Assembly (NCBI GenBank): GCA_021806355.1 | Contig: JAJZXT010000077.1 | Location: forward strand, 1-9,750 | Direction: 5' to 3' | Source: Thermoplasmata archaeon | Lineage (GTDB): Archaea > Thermoplasmatota > Thermoplasmata > Thermoplasmatales > Thermoplasmataceae | Length of the DNA stretch: 9,750 nt | In this document: piece after piece, positions 1 through 6,621 of the stretch | Layout of the letters: the number at the start of each line of letters is the position of its first letter | Numbering within the stretch: the stretch's first letter is position 1 | Notes under the pieces: generated by a model | Told to the model about the DNA's origin: nothing | Databases searched by the model: none | What the model saw: the letters and a program-made list of their open reading frames with translations, nothing else | Translations under genes and position numbers: made by a program

Positions 1-1725
1 GCTATACGATGCTCCTGTGATTGCTCCTGAATCAATCCCATTACTGAGATTCACATACCATGAGGTTCCTGCTGGAAGGCCAGCTTCGGTGAATGTGACT
101 TGATACGTGGTTGTGTTAACTGAGGCATTGAGCGAGGCCACGTTTGTTGAGAGCAAGGATACATTAAGCTCAGCATTCCCGGCTACTTTATATTGGGTCG
201 TAGTTTCGTTGCCATTAAAGTATAAATCGCCCATTAATGCCATACCATTGCTCTGGGCATAATTCACGTTATAAGATATGTTCCACGTTCCATTGCTTGA
301 TGTCTTCATCTTACCGAGAATATTGAAAGCACTGTAACTATTTCCTAATAACGAAATCGTTGTCGTTCTTACGGAGTGATATACAGAATTTGGCAGATAT
401 GAGGAGGCGGGATCAGATGTGTTTACAAATAGCAATGCAGGCGTTTTCTGATTAGCGAATGGCGTATACCCTGCCCAGCTGTAAATATCGGCAGTAGGTG
501 TCACCATGTAAGAGGTACTTGTTGTTTTTGTTCCATTGCTGGATATTATAGTTTCAGTATATGAGAGATTGATTACATAGTTGCTGATTGCGTTGACTGA
601 ATAGTTGAAATATAAAGTACTCATTAATGGCATTGATTCAGTAGTACCATTACCCAAATAAGTAACGTTATCTTCTCCCGTTCCTATTTGAACATAATCC
701 GCATAGGAACCTACCGGGAATAAGGAAGCAAATATCTTTTCGTTGCCAGGGGAAGATGGTAATTTGGAAAAAGTTATGGGAACGCTTGTATTGGAACTCA
801 CGGTAATCGTGCCGTTATCGGGTTGTGCCTGGTATATGCTTGCCAATCCTATCGTATATGAATATGTTCCAGGTGCAGCAGAGAAAGTTATTGTGGAGGT
901 TTTGGAACTACTGGAATGACCGTTAAATGTAACTGACCATGGTGTCCCGTTTGGAATGCCGTTTTCATAGAATGTGACATTATATTTATGATTGGAAAAT
1001 ACTATGTTGGCAATATGTTCGCTTGCCCCAGAAACTGTGAAATTTCCAGAAGAGGATGTTGCATAGTATCCATCCACACTAGCTTCCACGTTGTATTGAT
1101 ATGTTCCGTTTACCAATGGGATATCCATGCCAGTGTGGTTTGTATTTTGATAGAATGTGTTGGTAGAACCTTTAGTAATGTTTTTCCCTGAAATGGTCCA
1201 CGAATTTGAATTACCAAGCGGAAGCCCCGATTCAGTGAAGTTTACTTGATATGCCTTGGCAAATGCTACATTTACTGTTAACGCTTTGCCATCCACCGAT
1301 ATAAGCAGGGCATGCAGATAAGCACTGTAACTTGTATTGGATATCTCATCAGCAATGTAATTTACAGTATCATCCCTTACTTCAACAGCATAACTCCCAT
1401 TTGGCAAAGAAACAACATTTTTGTATGTGGTAGTCCCGTTACTATAGACACTGTAGGAACTCACATTGATCATATCCGCTATCCATGTTGTCCCACTTGG
1501 AAGCCCCTTTTCAACGAAGGTTACATTATAATCCTGAACCACCGCTGGAGACATCTGGTTCTGAAAGTTCTTGGATGGAGTGTGTGCCGATGAACCTGCA
1601 GGCATCATGACAATCACTAACATGAATACTGCAACTGCTATTGCAAGGACTCGGGACATTTTTAAATTCGATTTACCATCTTGCGTTAGCTTCTGCGCTC
1701 CGAATCTTATTTTTTTTGGTACCAT
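1..1725 (-). CDS. Exported cell-surface protein with FTExGLPxGTxW repeats (3' end outside window)
   Basis: The minus frame is open for 575 codons from an ATG at 1725 to the left edge, so the C-terminus is missing. After a basic N-terminus, residues about 23-47 (MSRVLAIAVAVFMLVIVM, then PAGSSA) form a signal peptide or membrane anchor. Four copies of a motif like VTFxExGLPxGTxW start at residues 68, 161, 250 and 543. The first three are spaced 93 and 89 residues apart, as tandem beta-sandwich modules. Residues about 290-540 form a different Thr/Ser/Asn/Tyr-rich region with many N-x-S/T sequons, suggesting a glycosylated outer-surface protein. Such repeats are common in exported proteins of Thermoplasmatales, including thermopsin-like ones, but I see no protease motif in the visible part. 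A later ATG at 1659 would still keep the signal segment; 1725 fits the upstream TATA box better. Role (surface coat, adhesion or binding) is inference. Confidence 0.85.
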   Translation of the reverse strand, partial: MVPKKIRFGAQKLTQDGKSNLKMSRVLAIAVAVFMLVIVMMPAGSSAHTPSKNFQNQMSPAVVQDYNVTFVEKGLPSGTTWIADMINVSSYSVYSNGTTTYKNVVSLPNGSYAVEVRDDTVNYIADEISNTSYSAYLHALLISVDGKALTVNVAFAKAYQVNFTESGLPLGNSNSWTISGKNITKGSTNTFYQNTNHTGMDIPLVNGTYQYNVEASVDGYYATSSSGNFTVSGASEHIANIVFSNHKYNVTFYENGIPNGTPWSVTFNGHSSSSKTSTITFSAAPGTYSYTIGLASIYQAQPDNGTITVSSNTSVPITFSKLPSSPGNEKIFASLFPVGSYADYVQIGTGEDNVTYLGNGTTESMPLMSTLYFNYSVNAISNYVINLSYTETIISSNGTKTTSTSYMVTPTADIYSWAGYTPFANQKTPALLFVNTSDPASSYLPNSVYHSVRTTTISLLGNSYSAFNILGKMKTSSNGTWNISYNVNYAQSNGMALMGDLYFNGNETTTQYKVAGNAELNVSLLSTNVASLNASVNTTTYQVTFTEAGLPAGTSWYVNLSNGIDSGAITGASYS

Positions 1726-2040
1726 TATAAACCATTATTTTAAATGGAAGAGAGTATAAATAACCTAGCTCCAGTTTTTGAACGTGCGATTTCACTGCTT
1801 TAATGTGGCACAAGATTTCTTCCTATACATCTGATTTTTTTCCCGTCTATTTATCACGATGGAGAATTTGTCAACCTTGTTTGGATTTGAGAACTCCTTA
1901 TAAAAGAAATGTCGAATTGATTCTGTGCCAATAGATTGTAGAGGCTAAAGAATTCTCCTAATTGTGGCCTTTTAAAATGAATGGGTTCGAGTGAAGGTTA
2001 TGTCCATTGGATTGCTTTCATACGGCGATTTACATCTTGC
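1726..2040. other. Intergenic region, 315 bases, no recognised gene
   Basis: This lies between the 3' end of the beta-subunit gene and the 5' end of the surface-protein gene, both on the minus strand. Apart from the TATA box at 1755-1762 I see no gene. A minus frame is open over 1792-1944 (about 51 codons) but has no good start and no similarity I recognise. A plus-strand A/T run (CTTTTAAAATG, near 1969-1979) has no supported gene after it. No strong hairpin-plus-T-run terminator is evident. Confidence 0.6.
1755..1762 (-). promoter_or_regulatory. TATA-like box of the surface-protein gene
   Basis: On the minus strand this reads TATTTATA. Its centre lies about 33 bases before the ATG at 1725, which predicts transcription starting near 1731 and a leader of only a few bases. 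No purine-rich ribosome site precedes the ATG, in line with near-leaderless mRNA. Assigned by position and composition only. Confidence 0.5.
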
Positions 2041-2721
2041 CTATTCATTGCCCCCTGAGTCCATAATATACTTGATAATTTTTGCATCCAGAACGAACAG
2101 TTTATCGCCATCTATCTTAACCGGGTTAAGGTCAAGCTGGTCAATGAAATCTGTTCCTTTGGAACCCAATTCTGATATTTTTAACAGGAATTCTATCAGT
2201 ATTTTCCTGTCAATAAATTTCCCCCTGAAACCGTTACCCGTGAATCTTCCGACTGATACTTCATCGATCATGTCACTGCAATCCTGTGCTATAACTGGAA
2301 TAAGCCTGAAGGTAACATCATTATAAATTTCTGTCATTGTTCCTCCCATGCCAAGCATGATGGAAAGCCCAAATACTGGATTTCTCGATAAACCTACAAT
2401 TATTTCTATGCCGCCCTGAATCATTTCCTCTACCAGGAAAGATGAGTCCGGAAATTTCTCCTTCATCTTGTTTATCTCATTCCTCAGCACTCCGGCGCTT
2501 TCTATGCCAATTTTGACGCCTCCCAATTCAGTTTTGTGAAGCACATTCTCATCTGAAACTTTCAGCGCTACCGGAAAAGGTATGTTTATGCTTTCGGGAG
2601 GCTCCTTTAGAAGAACGCCCCTTGGAACATTTATGCCCATTTCCTGCAATGCCCGCTTGAGCGTAAATTCAGTCTGTGGTTCTCTTCTCAATCTCTCTAT
2701 TGTTTCATCAGAATCAATCAT
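2041..2721 (-). CDS. Acyl-CoA synthetase (ADP-forming), beta subunit (ATP-grasp)
   Basis: This 226-residue protein is the nucleotide-binding subunit of an acetate/acyl-CoA ligase (ADP-forming), which converts acyl-CoA + ADP + Pi to acid + CoA + ATP in the cytoplasm. It is a stand-alone ATP-grasp domain of the size usual for archaeal beta subunits (about 230 residues). VALKVSDENVLHKTELGGVK (about 51-70) is the family's xLHKTxxGGV motif, and His62 corresponds to the beta-subunit histidine implicated in phosphate relay. FLVEEMIQGGIEIIVGLSRN and FGLSIMLGMGGTMTEIYNDV follow the ATP-grasp_5 pattern, and DLNPVKI near the C-terminus carries the metal-binding D-x-N-P. The ATG overlaps the end of the alpha gene by 8 bases and has a good upstream ribosome site, so the two are co-translated. 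Substrate range (acetyl, branched-chain or aryl) cannot be read from the sequence. Confidence 0.93.
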   Translation of the reverse strand: MIDSDETIERLRREPQTEFTLKRALQEMGINVPRGVLLKEPPESINIPFPVALKVSDENVLHKTELGGVKIGIESAGVLRNEINKMKEKFPDSSFLVEEMIQGGIEIIVGLSRNPVFGLSIMLGMGGTMTEIYNDVTFRLIPVIAQDCSDMIDEVSVGRFTGNGFRGKFIDRKILIEFLLKISELGSKGTDFIDQLDLNPVKIDGDKLFVLDAKIIKYIMDSGGNE

Positions 2722-4105
2722 TATTCCTTTCCTCCATGTATTTTGAATAGTTGTAAAGCGCCTTAATGGATAGAACAGTTCTTTCTATGGAAGGATAAGC
2801 GGGAATCTTCTTATTCTCAAATTCCTTTATTAGTTCCGTTCCCAGCATGGATCCTATTACCCCAACAACGATTGGTTTCCCGGATTCTGAGTATTTTGCT
2901 ATTATGTCTGCTATTCCCAGATTCATCTTCGGTGTTTGAGGGAGTGCATAGGCTATGATTCCATCAACATTTTCATCATCCAGTAGAGCTGAGAGAACCA
3001 ATCCGTATGAATCCGGAGAACCATCTGCAGTCAGATCCACCGGATTCTCAGCTGAACCAAATGCTATTATTGAATCTCTAATTCTTCGCTTTGTTTCTTC
3101 CTTTAGCACAGCCAGATTCATGCCTATTCCATGATCAGTTGCTGAAACATAATCAGCAGTTATAACTCCGACGCCCCCTGCGGTTGTAACAATTGCAATG
3201 TTCTTTCCTTTGAGCTGAGGCGAATAAGATAATACCTTGGAATAATCAATAAGTTCCACCTCGTTGAATGCCCTTGTTGCACCAGCCTGCCTCAGCATTC
3301 CGTCAAATATCCTGTCATCCAGTGCCATTGATCCTGTATGCAGGGAAGCTGCTTTTGCTGAGGATTTGGTACGCCCCGACTTTAAAACTACAACAGGCTT
3401 TGCTCGATTTACTCTTTTCAATGTCTCATAGAATAATTTTCCATTGTCCACGCTTTCAATGTAGATCGCTATGCTTCCTGTATTAGGATCGGAGTTAAAG
3501 TGCTCCATCAGTTCAATCTCATCCAGATCAATCCTGTTTCCCAGATTTATGAAGGCAGATATTCCAATCCCAAATTCAGAAATTGAATCCATTGTCAGTA
3601 AACCAAGTGCTCCACTCTGAGATATAAACGCTATATCGCCTGCACCGGGGAATGAAACCCTGTCCGGAGGAGTGAGCGCTGTATTGACCTTCGCGTATGG
3701 AAAATAAACTCCGACGGTGTTTGGCCCTATGATTCTAGTTTCCGTTCCCTTTACGATTTCCATGACCTTTTTCTCCAGCTCCTTTCCCGCAGGGCCTGTT
3801 TCAGAGAATCCACCCGGTATAAGAACAATGTGTGATACGCCAAGATCTACTAAATCTCTCACCGCTTTAATTGAAGATGATGCAGGAACAGCGATCACGC
3901 ATAAATCAACTTTCTTTCCTATTTCCACTATGGTTGAATACGCCTTCAGTCCGAGTATCATAGAAGAATTGCTGTTAATGGGGAATATTTCTCCATCATA
4001 ACCGCCTTCAATAAGGTTCTTCATTATGGCGTAGCCAATCTTCATCGGGTTTTCGCTTGCGCCTACTACTGCAATAGTTTTTGGCTTTAATAGTGCTTCA
4101 AACAC
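2714..4105 (-). CDS. Acyl-CoA synthetase (ADP-forming), alpha subunit
   Basis: This 463-residue protein is the CoA-binding and phosphohistidine subunit of the ADP-forming ligase; archaeal alpha subunits are about 460 residues. The N-terminal Rossmann CoA-binding domain shows IAVVGASENPMKIGY (11-25) and IVLIPGGFSETG (93-104). IIGPNTVGVYFP (125-136) matches the GPN-x-x-G motif, with Thr where Cys is common. A succinyl-CoA-ligase-like domain follows: FISQSGALG (160-168), the catalytic-histidine segment AASLHTGSMA with His256 (the position phosphorylated in this family), and IVTTAGGVGVITADY further on. The start is GTG at 4105: the next in-frame stop upstream is close, no ATG lies between, and the CoA motif begins at residue 11 as usual. 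It is the first gene of a two-gene operon with the beta subunit. Likely role: ATP formation from acyl-CoA during peptide or amino-acid breakdown. Confidence 0.94.
   Translation of the reverse strand: MFEALLKPKTIAVVGASENPMKIGYAIMKNLIEGGYDGEIFPINSNSSMILGLKAYSTIVEIGKKVDLCVIAVPASSSIKAVRDLVDLGVSHIVLIPGGFSETGPAGKELEKKVMEIVKGTETRIIGPNTVGVYFPYAKVNTALTPPDRVSFPGAGDIAFISQSGALGLLTMDSISEFGIGISAFINLGNRIDLDEIELMEHFNSDPNTGSIAIYIESVDNGKLFYETLKRVNRAKPVVVLKSGRTKSSAKAASLHTGSMALDDRIFDGMLRQAGATRAFNEVELIDYSKVLSYSPQLKGKNIAIVTTAGGVGVITADYVSATDHGIGMNLAVLKEETKRRIRDSIIAFGSAENPVDLTADGSPDSYGLVLSALLDDENVDGIIAYALPQTPKMNLGIADIIAKYSESGKPIVVGVIGSMLGTELIKEFENKKIPAYPSIERTVLSIKALYNYSKYMEERNND
2731..2735 (-). promoter_or_regulatory. 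Ribosome binding site of the beta subunit
   Basis: GGAGG on the minus strand lies 9 bases before the ATG at 2721 and inside the last codons of the alpha gene. It supports the chosen start and independent ribosome loading for this internal cistron, unlike the leaderless first gene. Confidence 0.7.
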
Positions 4106-4128
4106 TTTCTTTAAACTATTGATAAGTT

Positions 4129-4138
4129 ATTAAAGGAT
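4129..4138 (-). promoter_or_regulatory. TATA-like box of the acyl-CoA synthetase operon
   Basis: On the minus strand this reads TCCTTTAATA, about 28 bases before the GTG at 4105. That spacing predicts a leaderless or nearly leaderless mRNA, and no ribosome site precedes the GTG. Confidence 0.45.
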
Positions 4139-4310
4139 TGCCTTAATATTTAGCATTCAGGCAGGGGTTCCTAAAGATGGGATTCTTATTTCCAGATCAA
4201 TTGAACTATCTCTGCGTGCACCGTCTGTTATTCTCTTTGTCGCAAGTGGGTGAAGATTCCTGCAGATCGATATACCGTACGAATCAAATAAATGCGCCGT
4301 TTTCGTCAGG

Positions 4311-4460
4311 GGGCACCTCAGAAGAAAAAGAAACGATATCTTCCGATTTGCGATAGACAGGTCTGTGGATTCCACGAATAACAGGGCTAAGAGAGCTATA
4401 AGACCATTCGTAACGTACATGAAAGTATCAGGTGGATCAGGATCATTGAATGATGCATGA
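4311..4460 (+). pseudogene. Decayed fragment of an IS66-type transposase (C-terminal part)
   Basis: One plus frame reads NDIFRFAIDRSVDSTNNRAK, then RAIRPFVTYMKVSGGSGSLN, ending at a TGA at 4458-4460. The order D-S-T-N-N-R-A-(E/K)-R-A-(I/L)-R-P-x-V, then K-x-S-G-G-S-x-S, is the hallmark of the C-terminal part of IS66-family (TnpC-like) transposases. The usual Glu of NNRAER is Lys here. The usual final stretch is missing: a stop follows directly after where a Gly-Ala would be expected, and upstream the frame is closed by stops near 4240. No terminal inverted repeats or target duplication were found. I read it as the remnant of an old insertion between two operons. The motif match was made by eye; the boundaries are approximate. 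Confidence 0.55.
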
Positions 4461-4574
4461 GACCTTCTTCAAGGTATACCTTATTTGAACCGAAGAGAAA
4501 GAGGAGGAAAATCCAATTCATGCCTATTCCGGGATGGCTTCACGCTGCTGAAAGCTTACATGTTCTGCATTATG

Positions 4575-4586
4575 TATATATATAAA
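4575..4586 (+). promoter_or_regulatory. TATA-like box of the cytochrome bd operon
   Basis: GTATATATATAA stands about 50 bases before the GTG at 4632 and predicts transcription starting near 4607, giving a leader of some 25 bases. A GGGTGA stretch near 4606-4611 resembles an archaeal ribosome site but is too far from the GTG (about 21 bases) to be convincing. Confidence 0.5.
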
Positions 4587-4631
4587 TTCTTTCTAAATAA
4601 TCTGCGGGTGACTTAAATCTTCACTGAAGTT

Positions 4632-5294
4632 GTGCTTTCCACTTTGTTTATTCTGATACTCAGTCTGGGACTGTCGATTCTTATGACAGTGCACTACCTA
4701 AGAAAGAAGGCGTGGAGCCTCTTTTTCTGGTCTGCTGGAATGTGGGGCTTTACTATCAGTGTTGCCCTGGAGTTAGCCTTTGCAGCCGGCTTGTATAATG
4801 AAATACTGATAAAGAGCTATCTCTTTGCTGTTGCCGCCCTTGTGGCTTTGCTTGCTATTGGATCTGTGGAGCTTACCCAGAACAACAGGGTCAAAATTGC
4901 TTATGGTATTTACAATATTTCAACAGTCGTGATTCTGTTACTTTCACTGACTGAAACCAGCATAGGTAACATTCTTTCCGGTGGAGTGGTCTACGGTTCA
5001 CTTCCCGTTCCTGTAATAATCGGCTCCTCATTGGTCACGTTTCCTGCTGCTGTGATTCTGTTTGCAATGTCTCTCATATCTTATAGGAGGACAGGACAGG
5101 CAAGATTCCTGAACATAACTGCCGGTATCATAGTGGTAAGTATTGCGGGAACCCTGTATATCGCCAACTTCCCATCCATTCTTTACATAGCTGAATTTAT
5201 CGGCATCTTCCTTCTCTGGCTAGGGTTCGTCGATCTTCGAACGATTTTCCACAACGCGGAGGCCAGGTCTGAACATGTCCATGGCGGAGTTTGA
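4632..5294 (+). CDS. Unidentified seven-helix membrane protein, first gene of cyd operon
   Basis: I do not recognise this 220-residue protein. It has seven clear hydrophobic segments, at about residues 2-21, 28-52, 58-80, 88-107, 127-149, 159-179 and 183-204. Short loops and a short His/Glu-containing tail (HNAEARSEHVHGGV) follow. No heme-ligand pattern, kinase, transporter or enzyme motif stands out, although the seven-helix layout recalls the N-terminal sensor part of some archaeal membrane kinases. The GTG start is chosen because an in-frame TAA lies only 15 bases upstream and no ATG is available. Its 3' end overlaps cydA by 20 bases, so the two are almost certainly translated together. 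This suggests an accessory subunit, an assembly factor or a redox/quinol-related partner of the bd oxidase; that is inference from context only. Confidence 0.8.
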   Translation: MLSTLFILILSLGLSILMTVHYLRKKAWSLFFWSAGMWGFTISVALELAFAAGLYNEILIKSYLFAVAALVALLAIGSVELTQNNRVKIAYGIYNISTVVILLLSLTETSIGNILSGGVVYGSLPVPVIIGSSLVTFPAAVILFAMSLISYRRTGQARFLNITAGIIVVSIAGTLYIANFPSILYIAEFIGIFLLWLGFVDLRTIFHNAEARSEHVHGGV

Positions 5295-6621
5295 TAGGTT
5301 TCTCTTTGCGTTCACCGTCGGTTCCCATATTATACTGGTCACAATGAGCATCTCAATCATACTCCTTCTGACCATTCTTGAGGGGCTCAAGCTCAGGAGG
5401 AACAATTCAGCGTATGCAGATCTGATCCACCGGTTGAAACGGGTTTTCGTAATCTTTTTTGGTATCGGAACAGCCAGTGGAATAGTGATGGCCATGGAAT
5501 TGGTCGGCCTGTTTCCGGGATTCATGACGGTGGTTTCAATGACGGGGGTCATCAACCTCTTTTATGCTGAGGTTTTTGCCTTCTTTCTTGAGACCATCGC
5601 CCTGGTGCTGTACGTATACTTTGAAGGTGTTTTCAAGTGGAAGTACACGGATTTTGTGCTTTCATTTGTTGTTCTATCTGGAACGCTTGTTTCGGCTGTT
5701 TTCATCACAATGGTCAACTCCTGGATGAACACTCCCAACGGCTTCAACACTGCAGATTTTCCATCGATCACGGGAGTAAGTCCATGGGCGCCATTTCTGA
5801 CCCCTTCAACCTTTGCGCAGGTCATGCATGTGCTTGTGACGACCATATTCACCGGAGCCATGATGATGGGTGCATTCTTTGCATACAAGTACCTGAAGGA
5901 TACCGACAGTGGTGAAAGAATTCTGGACAGAATAATCGTCAGGATAACCAGTGTAACCTCAATCGTGGGAATCGTTCTGGCAGGCCTAACGGGTACAAAC
6001 GAAATGGCAGATGTTCTGGTAAACCAGCCATTAAAGTATGCAGCTTTTGATCTGAACTACAATTCCGGTTCGAATATGCCGGAAAGGCTCTTTGGTGGAC
6101 TTCAGAACGGAAACTTTGTTTATGGTCTGCAGATCCCTGGCCTGCAATCCCTTCTGGCAACTATAGAAACTGGCAAGACTGTATTGCCCGGACTCACACA
6201 GTATCCTCAGAGCACATGGCCACCACTCCTGGTGCACACAACCTTTGATGTGATGGTCGCTGGAGGCCTGATTCTTGGCGTGTTCCTCTTCATCGTCTTT
6301 CTTTCCTTTGTGTTGAGGAAAGATTTCCTCAGATACCGTTTTATTCTGTATGCCCAAATTCTGGCAGGGGCTTTCTCACTGATTGTGTATGAACTCGGGT
6401 GGGTTACGGATGAAGTGGGTCGGCAGCCCTGGATCATATACCAGGTGATGAAGGTCAGCAAAGCTGCAAACTATTCTACGGGCCTCCTGATTCCCGGATA
6501 CCTGATAGTCGCTTTCTATCTGGTACTTGTTCCTCTTACTTTCTACTTCTTTTTCAGGATATACAACATCTCTGGCATTCATCGAGAGTCAAAACCCAAC
6601 CAAGAGGGTGTTGCTTATTAA
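5275..6621 (+). CDS. cydA: Cytochrome bd-type quinol oxidase, subunit I
   Basis: CydA binds the three hemes and the quinol and reduces oxygen to water in the cytoplasmic membrane. Visible signatures: FAFTVGSHIILV with His18 (counterpart of E. coli His19, a heme ligand); YAEVFAFFLET with Glu99 and Glu106 (counterparts of Glu99 and Glu107, proton path and heme region); His185 in MHVLVTT (counterpart of the b558 ligand His186); Met327 in FDVMVAGG (counterpart of Met393); and GWVTDEVGRQPW with Glu380 (counterpart of Glu445). The quinol-loop motif QPLKYAAFD keeps the Lys (254), but the usual Glu is Asp259. At 448 residues it is shorter than the E. coli protein (522), in keeping with a short Q loop. 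The ATG at 5275 follows GGAGG (5258-5262) and AGGT; an ATG at 5281 is possible. Overlaps both neighbours. bd and cyanide-insensitive variants cannot be told apart here. Confidence 0.95.
   Translation: MSMAEFDRFLFAFTVGSHIILVTMSISIILLLTILEGLKLRRNNSAYADLIHRLKRVFVIFFGIGTASGIVMAMELVGLFPGFMTVVSMTGVINLFYAEVFAFFLETIALVLYVYFEGVFKWKYTDFVLSFVVLSGTLVSAVFITMVNSWMNTPNGFNTADFPSITGVSPWAPFLTPSTFAQVMHVLVTTIFTGAMMMGAFFAYKYLKDTDSGERILDRIIVRITSVTSIVGIVLAGLTGTNEMADVLVNQPLKYAAFDLNYNSGSNMPERLFGGLQNGNFVYGLQIPGLQSLLATIETGKTVLPGLTQYPQSTWPPLLVHTTFDVMVAGGLILGVFLFIVFLSFVLRKDFLRYRFILYAQILAGAFSLIVYELGWVTDEVGRQPWIIYQVMKVSKAANYSTGLLIPGYLIVAFYLVLVPLTFYFFFRIYNISGIHRESKPNQEGVAY

Larger units (their letters stand above)
4106..4631. 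other. Intergenic region, 526 bases, between divergent operons
   Basis: This separates the minus-strand synthetase operon from the plus-strand cytochrome bd operon. It holds the TATA box of each and, in the middle, a decayed transposase fragment described separately. I see no intact gene. A minus frame open at 4157-4420 runs antisense to the fragment and resembles no protein family I know. Confidence 0.6.

Noticed and set aside
1792..1944. Minus frame open for about 51 codons in the gap before the surface-protein gene, rich in Lys, Arg and Asn, possibly part of an old transposase.
   Set aside because: No proper start, no known motif, and a length easily reached by chance in A/T-rich sequence.
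4157..4420. Minus frame of 87 codons with ATG at 4420.
   Set aside because: It is antisense to the frame with the IS66 signature, has no ribosome site or TATA box at the right place, and its product resembles no family.
6527..6607. Upstream ATG extending cydB by 27 residues.
   Set aside because: The extension is a shifted reading of the end of cydA and would put extra sequence before the first CydB helix.
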